A stretch of 64,000 nt of DNA from positions 31,196 through 95,195 of the forward strand of contig NZ_JAGGNU010000030.1 of the NCBI RefSeq assembly GCF_018614915.1, read 5' to 3'. This DNA is from Variovorax paradoxus (GTDB taxonomy: Bacteria; Pseudomonadota; Gammaproteobacteria; Burkholderiales; Burkholderiaceae_C). Shown piece after piece: positions 28,204-36,623 of this stretch; position 1 is the first letter of the stretch, and each line of letters starts with the position of its first letter. A model generated the notes under the pieces. It worked only from the letters and a program-made list of their open reading frames with translations, was not told the DNA's origin and made no database searches. The translations under genes and the position numbers were made by a program.

Positions 28204-29045
28204 CTTCCGCTCCAGTGCACGATGCGGCGTTCTGCAACGAGGAACAGGATGTTCAATGCATAGCCCAGCGCGCCGGCCGCGAGGATCGCCGCGTACATGC
28301 TCTTGACGTTGAGCACCTGCTGCGCATCGATGATCCGGTGGCCCAGGCCGTTGTCGGAGCCGATGAACATCTCGGCCACGATCACGATCACCAGCGCCAT
28401 CGATACCGCGGAGCGCAGGCCGACGAAGGAAGGCTGCAGGCTCTCCCACACCAGCACGTCCTTGAAAATCTGCCAGCGCGAGGCGCCCATCACGCGCGCG
28501 GCCATCACGCGCTGCTTGCGCGCGTTGATCACGCCGTAGGCGCTGTTGAAGACCACGATCAGCAGCGCGCCGAAGGCCGCGATCGCCACCTTGTTGACGT
28601 CGGACACGCCGAAGATCAGCAGGAACAGCGGGATCAGCGCAGAAGACGGCGTGGAGCGAAAGAAGTCGATCAGGAACTCGACGCTGCGATAGGCCTTTTC
28701 GTTGCTGCCGAGCAGCACGCCCAGCGGCACGCCGATGGCGGCCGCGATCACGAAGGCTTGCAGCGTGCGCCAGACCGTGACGGCGAAGTCCATCAGCAGC
28801 GGGCCGCCCGCCAGGCCCGTGACCAGCGCCACGAGGGTGTCGGCCGGCGTCGGCAGCAGGATCGGCTTGATGAATCCGAGCCGCACCACCAGGTCCCAGA
28901 GGATGAACAGCGCAATGGGGCCGATGGCGGGCAGCCACTTGCTCCACGACGGCTGCTTCGGCGCGGCGGCGGCGGCGCCGGCGGATGCGGTCCAGGGCGC
29001 GGCGGCCGCGGTGCCGATGCTGGTGCTGGTGCTGGTGTCGGCCAT
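28200..29045 (-). CDS. ABC transporter permease, SsuC/TauC type
   Basis: 281 residues, about six membrane segments (first near 40-58), with the EAA-like loop ARVMGASRWQIFKDVLVWESL. The first 32 residues are rich in Ala, Ser and Thr and probably disordered. BPD_transp_1 family. It is placed between binding protein (2-nt gap) and ATPase (ATGA overlap). Confidence 0.94.
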   Translation of the reverse strand: MADTSTSTSIGTAAAAPWTASAGAAAAAPKQPSWSKWLPAIGPIALFILWDLVVRLGFIKPILLPTPADTLVALVTGLAGGPLLMDFAVTVWRTLQAFVIAAAIGVPLGVLLGSNEKAYRSVEFLIDFFRSTPSSALIPLFLLIFGVSDVNKVAIAAFGALLIVVFNSAYGVINARKQRVMAARVMGASRWQIFKDVLVWESLQPSFVGLRSAVSMALVIVIVAEMFIGSDNGLGHRIIDAQQVLNVKSMYAAILAAGALGYALNILFLVAERRIVHWSGR

Positions 29046-29047
29046 GC

Positions 29048-30049
29048 TCAGCCCTTGTAGAGCAGGCCGTCCACCGGCACCTTCTTCTCGAAGATGCCTT
29101 TTTCGGTGAACAGGTCGTAGAAGCGCTGGAAGTAGGCGACGTCGCTGGGCTTGAACTCGTTGTAGAGCATGTAGGAAGCCAGCGGCACCTCGGCCGTGAG
29201 CGCGCCATCGATCGCGGTGTAGCCCTTCATGTGCTGCCGTGCGTCCTCGGGCTTGCTGCGCACCAGCTCCACGCCGCGCGCGTAGGCGGCGATGAACTTC
29301 TTCGCGGCGTCGGGGTTCTTCTTGATGAACTCGGTGGTCAGGCTGGCGGCGCCGCCGTGCCACGGCGCCATCGGGTCGCCGAGGATGTACTTCGCGACCA
29401 CGCCGGCCTCGATCACGCGCGTGGTGCCGTTCATGCGGCCGACCGTGCCGGTGGGCTCGAGCGTGTAGCAGGCGTCGACCTGGCCCGCCACCAGCGAGGC
29501 GACGTGCTGGCCGATCGGCAGTTCGGAGACCATCGCACCGGTGGCGCCCGCGCGCTCCAGCATGGTCTTGCACAAGGTCACGTTCTGGATGCCGGGACCG
29601 GAAGCGATCTTCTTGCCCTTGAGCTCGGCCATGGTCTTGATCGGGCTGTCCTTGGCGACGATGAATTCGTCGAGCACGAACTTGGCATTGCTCGGGTTGG
29701 TGCAGAAGATCTTGAACAGGCCGGGCTGCGCGATCTCGCCGATGGCGAGGTTGGCCGAGCCGGTGCCGTTGGCGCTGCCGTCGGAGCGGCCCGAGAGCAT
29801 CGCCTCCATCACCTGCTGGGCGCCGGCGAACTTGAGCGGCTCGACCTCCAGCCCCGCTTCCTTGAAGTAGCCGCGGTCGATGGCCGCGAAGAAAGGCAGG
29901 CCGGCCGCCACCGGCCAGAAGCCGATGCGGATCTTCGGCGCGGCCTGGGCCAGCACCAGCGAGGGCGCCGCGAGCGCGGCGAGTCCCGCGGCGCCGGCTT
30001 GCAGGACACGCCGTCGCGACGCGGCGGGAATCGGGTTCGCGATGCTCAT
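29048..30049 (-). CDS. ABC transporter substrate-binding protein, SsuA/TauA/ThiY-like
   Basis: 333 residues. A twin-arginine-type signal (SRRRVLQAGAAG; cleavage near LAQAA) is followed by the NMT1/SsuA-like domain: KIRIGFWPVAAGLPFFAAIDRGYFKEAGLEVEPLKF and SGRSDGSANG. It should deliver a small ligand to the 28200/27370 permease-ATPase. The neighbouring hydrolases suggest a condensed urea, ureide or nucleobase-like ligand rather than a sulfonate. Start overlaps the allophanate hydrolase stop (ATGA). Confidence 0.92.
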   Translation of the reverse strand: MSIANPIPAASRRRVLQAGAAGLAALAAPSLVLAQAAPKIRIGFWPVAAGLPFFAAIDRGYFKEAGLEVEPLKFAGAQQVMEAMLSGRSDGSANGTGSANLAIGEIAQPGLFKIFCTNPSNAKFVLDEFIVAKDSPIKTMAELKGKKIASGPGIQNVTLCKTMLERAGATGAMVSELPIGQHVASLVAGQVDACYTLEPTGTVGRMNGTTRVIEAGVVAKYILGDPMAPWHGGAASLTTEFIKKNPDAAKKFIAAYARGVELVRSKPEDARQHMKGYTAIDGALTAEVPLASYMLYNEFKPSDVAYFQRFYDLFTEKGIFEKKVPVDGLLYKG

Positions 30050-31779
30050 GGAACACTCCTTGTCGTTGCCTTGCGGGATTCGATGTAGCGGCGCCAGCCG
30101 CCCAGATGCGTGATGTCCTCCGCGCCTTCGAGCGCCAGCGCCTCGCAGAGAAAGCCCTGCACGCTGCTGCCGTCGGCGAGCGCGAGGGTGCCGATGCCGA
30201 GCGGCGCCGGAATGAGCGAGACGAAGGAGCCGTAGTGCGCGAGCGGCAGCTGCCAGACCTCGACCGCGATCTCTGCACCTTCCGTGCCCGCCACGCGCAC
30301 CAGGCCGGGCTTGGGTGGCACGGTGCCGGGCAGGGCGTACAGGCGGTAGTGCGCTGCGGTCGCGGTCTTTGCCACCAGCGTGGCGCCGCGCTCGGTCAGC
30401 TGCGTATTGAGCGGCATGCCCGACAGGTGGGCGCCGACCACCGCGAGCCGGACCATGGGCTCGGCCGCGATCAGCGGCAGTGCCTCCGGCGCGGGCAGCG
30501 GCGCGCCGGCCGCGCCCAGCGTCAGGCCCGTCGCATGATGGAAGCGCTGGCCCAGCTCGGCCAACTGGAAATCGCTGCCGGCGCGGCCGATCAGGGTGAT
30601 GCCGAAGGGCAGGCCGTCGTCGCGCAGGCTGCTCGGCACCGAGATCGCCGCGTAGTCGAGCAGGTTCACGAAGTTGGTGTATTCGCCCAGGTTGCGGTTG
30701 AGCACGACCGGCGCGGCCTGCATCGCGTCGATCGTGTAGTGCGTGGGCGCGGTGGGCACCAGCAGCACTTCGATGTCGCGCCACATCGCGTCGGCGCGCT
30801 GGGCCAGCGCGTGCAGCCGGGTGCGCGCCTCGACGAAATCGGCCGCGCCGTAGCGGCGGCCCGCGGCCAGGATGCCACGCACCGGCGCGACCACCTCGGC
30901 CTCGTGCGCGTCGAAAAAGGTGCGAACGGCGGCGTAGCGCTCGGCCACCAGCGCACTGTCGTAGAGCAGCGCGGCCGCTTCAGCCAGCGGCGCGTAGTCG
31001 ATGGCCACCGGCGTACCGCCCAGGGCCTGCATCCGTTGAATGGCGTGCTCGAAGGCGGCCGCCGACAGCGCATCGCCGAAGAAGCGCGGCGCCTGAGGCA
31101 CGCCGAAGCGGAAGCGCGCGGGCAAGGCTTCGGTGGCGAGCTTCAGTTGACGCGAATAGGGGTCTTCGGCATCGAAGCCCATGGCCGCCTGCAGCACGCG
31201 TGCGGCCAGGCCCACGGTCGCTGCGAAGATCGACACGCAATCGACGCTCTGCGCCGCCGGCACCACGCCGCGCGCGCTGATCAGCCCGCGCGAGGGCTTG
31301 ATGCCGACGATGTTGTTGAGCCCGGCCGGCACGCGGCCCGAGCCGGCGGTGTCGGTGCCCAGCGCGAAGTCGACCTGCCCGGTGGCGACCACGTAGGCCG
31401 AGCCGGAGCTCGAGCCGCCCGACACGTAGCGCGCATCGAAGCTGTTGGGCACGGCGCCGTAGGGCGAACGCGTGCCGTTGAGCCCGCAGGCGAACTGGTC
31501 GAGATTGGTCTTGCCGGCCAGGCTTGCACCGGCATCGAGCAGCCGCTGCACCACATGCGCGTGGGCGGCCGGCGTGTAGGCAAAGGCGGGACAGGCCGCC
31601 GTGGTCGGCACGCCGGCGGCGTCGATGTTGTCCTTGGCGGCGAAGCAGAGTCCCGCGAGCGGCCCCGCGGCAGCGCCGGCCAACGGCGCATCGAGCCGCG
31701 TGATCCACGCCTGCGCGGCCCACCGGTCCCGTTGCTCTAGCGCCTCAGCGCGAAGCGAGGCTGGGTCATGCACCATCAT
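30046..31779 (-). CDS. atzF: Allophanate hydrolase, AtzF-type
   Basis: 577 residues from ATG 31779 (ATG 31776 is equally possible). The amidase-signature domain (about 1-440) has Lys49, Ser123 and Ser147. The additional C-terminal domain (about 455-577, ending THLGGWRRYIESR) is diagnostic of allophanate hydrolases and removes the carboxylate of the intermediate. The reaction is allophanate to two ammonia and two CO2 overall. There is no urea carboxylase nearby, so it belongs to a biuret/cyanuric-acid-type route and not to urea amidolyase. It is the first gene of the array; its stop overlaps the binding-protein start. Confidence 0.92.
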   Translation of the reverse strand: MMVHDPASLRAEALEQRDRWAAQAWITRLDAPLAGAAAGPLAGLCFAAKDNIDAAGVPTTAACPAFAYTPAAHAHVVQRLLDAGASLAGKTNLDQFACGLNGTRSPYGAVPNSFDARYVSGGSSSGSAYVVATGQVDFALGTDTAGSGRVPAGLNNIVGIKPSRGLISARGVVPAAQSVDCVSIFAATVGLAARVLQAAMGFDAEDPYSRQLKLATEALPARFRFGVPQAPRFFGDALSAAAFEHAIQRMQALGGTPVAIDYAPLAEAAALLYDSALVAERYAAVRTFFDAHEAEVVAPVRGILAAGRRYGAADFVEARTRLHALAQRADAMWRDIEVLLVPTAPTHYTIDAMQAAPVVLNRNLGEYTNFVNLLDYAAISVPSSLRDDGLPFGITLIGRAGSDFQLAELGQRFHHATGLTLGAAGAPLPAPEALPLIAAEPMVRLAVVGAHLSGMPLNTQLTERGATLVAKTATAAHYRLYALPGTVPPKPGLVRVAGTEGAEIAVEVWQLPLAHYGSFVSLIPAPLGIGTLALADGSSVQGFLCEALALEGAEDITHLGGWRRYIESRKATTRSVP

Positions 31780-31791
31780 CAAGCATCCTGT

Positions 31792-31803
31792 CTTGTGTAC
31801 AAG
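31792..31803 (-). promoter_or_regulatory. Candidate GntR/FCD operator before the condensed-urea array
   Basis: CTTGT-GT-ACAAG is a 5+2+5 dyad located 13-24 nt upstream of the atzF start. TTGT-N2-ACAA is the form used by many FCD-subfamily GntR proteins, and the array ends with such a regulator gene (17063). The place, close to the start codon, suits repression by blocking RNA polymerase. Confidence 0.45.
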
Positions 31804-31910
31804 CCGCGTGCCAGGCGTCGCAGCGCAAGGCCCCTTCTGTTTGGGCTAGCGCTTGTTCTTGCGGTACAGGCCGAGCAGGAGCAGATGGCTGTGCATGATC
31901 GGACGCCAGG

Positions 31911-32402
31911 TCAGCAAGCGCCGGCCGTCGGCCGCACCATGATTTCGCGCTTTTCCACATCCTCCGGCTGCTCGATCGCGAAGGCAATGGCGCGCGCAAC
32001 GGCGGCGGGGGAGATGCTCTCGGCCAGCTCGGACTCGCTCACGCACGGCGAGATCACGGTGATGCGAAGGCCGTCGACGTCGAACATGCGGCCCCATCCG
32101 TCGTGCTTTCGCTCTTCGAGATCCACGCCGGCGTTGTTGACGATCACGTCGACGCGGCCGAAGGCCGCGGTCGCCTCGTCGATGAATGCCTGCATGCTCG
32201 CGCGCAGCGTGACGTCGAGCGCCTGAAAGCGCGCCGAGCCGCCGGCTTCGATGATCTCGTTGGCGAGCGTGTGCAGCTTGCCGATGCGCCGGGCGCCGAG
32301 CAGCACGCGCGCGCCGCGCTGTGCCAGGAGCCGGGCCGTGGCTTCGCCGATGCCGCCGCTGGCGCCGGTGATGGCGACGACTTTTCCTTCGATGCCTGAC
32401 AT
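31911..32402 (-). pseudogene. Short-chain dehydrogenase/reductase, internally deleted
   Basis: 163 residues against about 245 for the family. The N-terminus is intact (TGASGGIGEATA cofactor loop, VNNAGV strand), but the sequence jumps from WGRMFDVD straight to GLRITVISP. The roughly 60-residue segment with the catalytic Ser, Tyr and Lys is therefore missing. A second gap of about 18 residues follows ESELAESIS. Both losses keep the frame and the C-terminal ARAIAFAIEQP...VRPTA remains. An enzyme of this kind cannot be active by the usual mechanism, so it is called a pseudogene although the frame is open. AAGGA precedes ATG 32402. Confidence 0.85.
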
Positions 32403-32537
32403 GTTGCGTTCCTTGAAGTGTCCGGTTGCACCCTGCCGCAGGACTGCCGCGGGGATGAAACAAAGTCTAGGAACGCAAGGCCCCGAAGCGGTAGCCGATT
32501 CGCCTGGGCTTCTTGCCTGATCCTGCAATGCGCAGCC

Positions 32538-32981
32538 TCAAAGCACGGACAGCGGCTCCACAGCAATGCCCTGCGCGGCGGCCCGCCTGATCGGCTCCAG
32601 GTCGATACCGGCGCGCAGCGCGCGCAGGAGCGCGGTGTCCATGTAGACGCGCTCTTCGGCGATCTTCCCGTCCTTGAGCCGAAACTTGTCGACGCCGCGC
32701 CAGTCGAAGCGCCGGCCGCCGACCAGGCGCGTGCTCTGCCACTCGATCATCACGATGTCGTCGCGCGAGCTCCAGTCGAGCAACTGCCAGACCAGATCGG
32801 GCGCGGCCTCCCGCTGCACCTCGTTCAAGCGTGCGAGTTCGGCGCCGGCGATGGGGCGATCGACCAGCGGCGTGCGCAGCACCCCGTCCGGGTGCCAGAG
32901 CGCGAGAAAGGCCTCGCCGTCCCTCGCAGCCCAAGCTGCGGCAAACTGGACGACGAAGGTCCGGACTTCTGCATCCGTCAT
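32538..32981 (-). CDS. SnoaL/NTF2-like fold protein
   Basis: 147 residues of the NTF2-like superfamily (VVQFAAAWAARDGEAFLALWHPDGVLRTP; DKFRLKDGKIAEERVYMD). Such proteins are small alpha+beta barrels with polyketide-cyclase, isomerase or ligand-binding roles; no specific function can be assigned. It lies 135 nt upstream of the SDR pseudogene on the same strand and is divergent from the epimerase-like gene, with an inverted repeat between them. Confidence 0.8.
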   Translation of the reverse strand: MTDAEVRTFVVQFAAAWAARDGEAFLALWHPDGVLRTPLVDRPIAGAELARLNEVQREAAPDLVWQLLDWSSRDDIVMIEWQSTRLVGGRRFDWRGVDKFRLKDGKIAEERVYMDTALLRALRAGIDLEPIRRAAAQGIAVEPLSVL

Positions 32982-33041
32982 GGATCGGCTCGCTCTCGTT
33001 GTGGTGATGACGAAGCGATGATCCCGGCGCACGGTGCCCGT

Positions 33042-33061
33042 TGTCCGGCCATATCCGGACA
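33042..33061. promoter_or_regulatory. Inverted repeat in a divergent promoter region
   Basis: TGTCCGG - 6 nt - CCGGACA is a perfect 7-bp dyad about midway between the divergent start codons at 32981 (minus) and 33101 (plus). This is the usual place of an operator serving both genes. No adjacent regulator gene is present. Confidence 0.5.
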
Positions 33062-33100
33062 TCATCATCCGATTCCAAGACAAGCCATGAAAGGTCCAGC

Positions 33101-34084
33101 GTGAGGATTCTTGTGACCGGCAGTTCCGGCCATCTCGGAGAAGCGTTGATGCGCCGCTTTCGACATTCGACGCACGAGGCGCTCGGCCTCGACGTGCTGG
33201 CATCGCCCTTCACCGGCCATGTCGGCTCGATTGCCGATCGTGCCTTTGTCGCGCGCTGCATGCGGGGCGTCGATACCGTGCTGCACACCGCGACGCTGCA
33301 CAAGCCGCACGTGGCCACGCACGGCCGCCGGGACTTCGTCGACACCAACATCACGGGCACGCTGAACCTGCTGGAAGAAGCAGCGGCCGCAGGCGTCGGC
33401 GCCTTCGTCTTCACCAGCACGACCAGCGCCTTCGGCCGCGCGCTGACACCGCCGCCGGGCGCGCCGGCCGCCTGGGTGACGGAAGACGTGGCGCCGGTGC
33501 CGAAGAACATCTATGGCGTCACCAAGGTCGCGGCCGAAGACCTGTGCGCCCTGTTCCAGCGCGACCACGGGCTGCCCTGCATCGTGCTGCGGACCTCGCG
33601 CTTCTTCCCCGAAGCCGACGACCAGGCGCAGGTGCGCGAACGCTACGACGATGCCAACGCCAAGGTCAACGAGTTCCTGCACCGCAGGGTCGATATCGAG
33701 GACGTGGTGGATGCGCACCTGCTGGCGATCGAGCGCGCGGCCGCCATCGGCTTCGGCCGCTACATCATCAGCGCGACCTCGCCCTTCAGGCCCGAGGACC
33801 TGCAGGCGCTGCGCACCGGCGCGCACGCGGTGGTCGCGCGTCGCGTGCCGTCGTTCGAGGCCGAGTACGCGCGCCGCGGCTGGACGATGTTCCCGGAGAT
33901 CGACCGCGTCTACGTCAACGAGCGCGCACGCGCCGAACTGGGCTGGCGGCCGCGCCACGACTTCGCCGCGGTGATCGATCGATTGCGCGACGGTGGCGAC
34001 CATCGCAGTGCGCTGGCACAGGCGATCGGCGCCAAGGGCTACCACGCGACCGTCTTCGACCAGGGACCCTATCCGGTGAATTAG
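33101..34084 (+). CDS. NAD-dependent epimerase/dehydratase family protein
   Basis: 327 residues of the extended SDR family. It has a start VRILVTGSSGHLGEALM (TGxxGxxG cofactor loop), a TSTTSAFG strand with the active Ser/Thr region, and YGVTKVAAE (YxxxK). GTG 33101 gives the family N-terminus and has AAGG upstream. Substrate unknown; similar proteins act on nucleotide sugars or sugar acids. It ends inside a palindrome shared with the convergent M48 protease. Confidence 0.88.
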   Translation: MRILVTGSSGHLGEALMRRFRHSTHEALGLDVLASPFTGHVGSIADRAFVARCMRGVDTVLHTATLHKPHVATHGRRDFVDTNITGTLNLLEEAAAAGVGAFVFTSTTSAFGRALTPPPGAPAAWVTEDVAPVPKNIYGVTKVAAEDLCALFQRDHGLPCIVLRTSRFFPEADDQAQVRERYDDANAKVNEFLHRRVDIEDVVDAHLLAIERAAAIGFGRYIISATSPFRPEDLQALRTGAHAVVARRVPSFEAEYARRGWTMFPEIDRVYVNERARAELGWRPRHDFAAVIDRLRDGGDHRSALAQAIGAKGYHATVFDQGPYPVN

Positions 34085-34103
34085 GGCCTGTTAACAGGCC
34101 CTA
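34082..34103. terminator. Palindromic bidirectional terminator containing both stop codons
   Basis: AGGGCCTG-TTAA-CAGGCCCT is a perfect dyad. The TAG of the epimerase-like gene (34082-34084) and the TAG of the convergent M48 gene (34101-34103, reverse strand) form its edges. There is no T-run, so termination strength is uncertain. Confidence 0.5.
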
Positions 34104-34928
34104 GCGAGCCGCGCGGTACAGCCCTTCGACCTTGGGCACGTTGGCCTCGAGCTTGGCGATGCGGTCGGGCCCGCTCGGGTGCGTCGACAGGAAGCTCAGC
34201 GCGCCCTGGTTTTTCGAGGCCTGCGCCATCTTCTTCCACAGCGACACCGCGGCTTTCGGGTCGTAGCCCGCGCGCGCGGCGAGTTCGAGCCCGACCAGGT
34301 CGGCGTCGGTCTCGTCGCTGCGGCTGAACTTGAGCGTCAGCAGTTGCGTGCCGGCCCGCGCCGCCAGGTCGCCGGCCTGGCCGAGGCCCAGCAATTGCGC
34401 CGTGATCGACAGCGCAGCGCCGGCGCCCGCGCTCTTGGCCAGCCGGGCCCGCGCATGTTCGCGCAGCGCATGCGCCATCTCGTGGCCCAGGACCATCGCG
34501 GCCTCGTCGTCCGAGAGCTTGAGCTGGTCGAGGATGCCGGTGAAGAAGGCGATCTTGCCGCCGGGCAGGCAGAAGGCATTGATCTGCTTGCTGCCGATGA
34601 GGTTGAGCTCCCACTTCCAGCCCGCCGCACGCTCGTTCCAGCGCACCGCGAACGGGATGATGCGCACCGAGATCGCATGCAGGCGCTGCAGCTGCGGGTG
34701 CCCGGGCGGCGCCAGCGCACCCTTGGCCCTGGCCTGCGCCATCAGTTGGCCGTACTGCTGCACGCCGGCCTGCTCGACGTTCTCGGCCGGCACCAGGTTG
34801 CGCGCCACCGAGGACTTGCCGACATCGACCTGCGCGAGCGCCGGCGTGAGCGCGGCCGCGCCGGCGGCCAGCAGAAATGCACGGCGGGCCTGCCAGGTTC
34901 CGGATCGCGAGGCGCAGAGCAAACACAT
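34101..34928 (-). CDS. M48-family metallopeptidase, periplasmic
   Basis: 275 residues. A signal peptide is predicted (basic start, hydrophobic 17-30, cleavage near ALA-QV). The zinc site is HEMAH at 149-153 with Glu206 in SDETDAD as third ligand. It resembles the LoiP/YggG or short BepA-like M48 proteases that handle outer-membrane quality control, without the TPR domain of BepA. ATG 34928. Convergent with the epimerase gene and divergent from the AmpG-like gene. Confidence 0.9.
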   Translation of the reverse strand: MCLLCASRSGTWQARRAFLLAAGAAALTPALAQVDVGKSSVARNLVPAENVEQAGVQQYGQLMAQARAKGALAPPGHPQLQRLHAISVRIIPFAVRWNERAAGWKWELNLIGSKQINAFCLPGGKIAFFTGILDQLKLSDDEAAMVLGHEMAHALREHARARLAKSAGAGAALSITAQLLGLGQAGDLAARAGTQLLTLKFSRSDETDADLVGLELAARAGYDPKAAVSLWKKMAQASKNQGALSFLSTHPSGPDRIAKLEANVPKVEGLYRAAR

Positions 34929-34964
34929 GCAGGAATAATAAGAGAGCCCCACAGATCCTCTTTC

Positions 34965-36296
34965 ATGTCCGCACCCCCGGCTGACGAAGCCTCCCCTGCC
35001 CTGCCCTGGCGCGACGCGCTCAGGGTGTATCTCGAACCCGCCACCCTGCGCATGCTCGCGCTGGGCTTCTCCGCGGGCCTGCCTCTGCTGCTGGTGCTGG
35101 GCACCCTGAGCTTCCGGCTGCGCGAAGCGGGTGTCGACCGCACCACCATCGGCTATCTGAGCTGGGTCGGCCTGGCCTACGGTTTCAAGTGGGTCTGGGC
35201 GCCGCTGGTGGACCGCCTGCCCATCCCGCCGCTGACCACGCTGCTCGGTCGGCGCCGCGGCTGGCTGCTGCTGGCCCAGCTGACCGTGGTCGCCGGGCTC
35301 GCGGGCATGGCCTTCAACGACCCGCGCGCCGGGCTCGCGCCGCTGGTCTGGTGCGCGCTGCTGGTGGCCTTCGGCTCGGCCACGCAGGACATCGCGCTCG
35401 ACGCCTTTCGCATCGAATCGGCCGCCACGCGCAAGCAGGCCGCGCTGGCGGCGGCCTACCAGACCGGCTACCGGCTGGCGATGATCTGGGCCGGCGCCGG
35501 CGTGCTGTGGATCGCGGCCTGGGCCGAGATCGCCGGCACCGCGGGCTACCAGAACGGCGCCTGGAAAGCCGCCTACCTCGTGATGGCGGCCTCGATGGCG
35601 GTGGGCGTGATCACGGTTCTCTTGTCGCCCGAGCCGGCGCGCGTCGCGCTGCCGAAGGCGAAGAACGCGGCCGAGTGGCTGCAAGGCGCACTGATCGAGC
35701 CCTTTGCCGATTTCATCCGCCGCTACAAGTGGCAGGCCGCGCTGATCCTCGCGCTGATCGCGGTCTACCGCATCAGCGACGTGGTGATGGGCATCATGGC
35801 CAACCCCTTCTACGTCGACATGGGCTTCACCAAGGACGAGGTGGCCACCGTCAGCAAGATCTACGGCGTGGTGATGACGCTGGTCGGCGCCTTCGTCGGC
35901 GGCGTGCTCTCGATGCGCTTCGGCGTGATGCGCGTGCTGATGCTGGGCGCGGTGCTGAGCGCCGCGAGCAACCTGCTGTTCGCCGCGCTGGCCTCGCGCG
36001 GGCATGACCTCACGGCGTTGGTGCTGGTGGTGTCAGCCGACAACCTGGCCGGCGGCATCGCATCCGCCGCCTTCATCGCCTACCTCTCGAGCCTGACCAA
36101 CATCAGCTACTCGGCCACGCAGTACGCGCTGTTCAGCTCGCTGATGCTGCTCTTGCCCAAGTTCATCGCCGGCTACTCGGGCCTTTTCGTCGACCACTAC
36201 GGCTACAGCGCCTTCTTCATCGCCACGGCGGCGCTGGGGGTGCCGGTCCTGCTGCTGGTGGCGCTGGCGGCCAGGGCGCAGAAAGTGGAGCCATAA
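34965..36296 (+). CDS. ampG: AmpG-like MFS permease
   Basis: 443 residues, about 12 membrane segments. Landmarks are YLEPATLRMLALGFSAGLPLLLVLGTLS, KWVWAPLVDRLP with a GRRRGW loop, and GSATQDIALDAFRIE, all typical of AmpG. AmpG imports anhydromuropeptides for wall recycling and links it to beta-lactamase induction. No ampD/ampR is nearby. Its TAA stop overlaps the dyad in front of the toxin-antitoxin pair. Confidence 0.9.
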   Translation: MSAPPADEASPALPWRDALRVYLEPATLRMLALGFSAGLPLLLVLGTLSFRLREAGVDRTTIGYLSWVGLAYGFKWVWAPLVDRLPIPPLTTLLGRRRGWLLLAQLTVVAGLAGMAFNDPRAGLAPLVWCALLVAFGSATQDIALDAFRIESAATRKQAALAAAYQTGYRLAMIWAGAGVLWIAAWAEIAGTAGYQNGAWKAAYLVMAASMAVGVITVLLSPEPARVALPKAKNAAEWLQGALIEPFADFIRRYKWQAALILALIAVYRISDVVMGIMANPFYVDMGFTKDEVATVSKIYGVVMTLVGAFVGGVLSMRFGVMRVLMLGAVLSAASNLLFAALASRGHDLTALVLVVSADNLAGGIASAAFIAYLSSLTNISYSATQYALFSSLMLLLPKFIAGYSGLFVDHYGYSAFFIATAALGVPVLLLVALAARAQKVEP

Positions 36297-36306
36297 TGGA
36301 ACCATT
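36295..36306 (+). promoter_or_regulatory. Candidate toxin-antitoxin operator
   Basis: AATGG-AA-CCATT lies 12 nt before the antitoxin start and is followed by GGAGG. Ribbon-helix-helix antitoxins commonly bind short dyads like this to repress their own operon. It overlaps the ampG stop codon. Confidence 0.4.
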
Positions 36307-36317
36307 CTGGAGGCGCC

Positions 36318-36623
36318 ATGGTGAATTTCTCGATCAAGGACGTTCCTGAGGAACTGGCCGAACGGCTGCGCCAGCGCGCGGCGCGCAACCACCGTTCCTT
36401 GCAGGGCGAGCTGATGGCCATCATCGAGCAGGCCGCGACGGATGCGGCGCCGCCGTGGCGGGCAAGCGTCTCGGGCACCGGCTGGGCCGGCCGGCCGGTG
36501 CTCCAGCGGGGCAGCAAGTCCACCGAACAGATCGCGGCCGAGCACCGGATGCGCTTTCCCGAGCCGATCGCGGCCGGTCCTTCCGCCGTCGACATCGTGC
36601 GCGCCGAGCGCGACGCCCGATGA
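36318..36623 (+). CDS. FitA-type ribbon-helix-helix antitoxin
   Basis: 101 residues. The N-terminal 40 residues (NFSIKDVPEELAERLRQRAARNHRSLQGELMAIIE) form the FitA/Arc-like DNA-binding fold. The C-terminus (from about 45) is disordered and would wrap the toxin. ATG 36318 has GGAGG five nt upstream. Its stop overlaps the toxin start (ATGA), which couples their translation. Confidence 0.88.
   Translation: MVNFSIKDVPEELAERLRQRAARNHRSLQGELMAIIEQAATDAAPPWRASVSGTGWAGRPVLQRGSKSTEQIAAEHRMRFPEPIAAGPSAVDIVRAERDAR

Noticed and set aside
17063..31779. Complete cyanuric acid (atzD) pathway
   Set aside because: No AtzD/barbiturase-type ring-opening gene is present in the window, so only the linear-urea part is claimed.
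17063..31779. Rut-type pyrimidine pathway
   Set aside because: The isochorismatase proteins match BiuH far better than RutB, and rutA/rutC/rutD/rutF genes are absent.
34101..36005. 634-codon minus-strand frame that would extend the M48 protease upstream
   Set aside because: The extension runs antisense to ampG and lies before the signal peptide; the true start is 34928.
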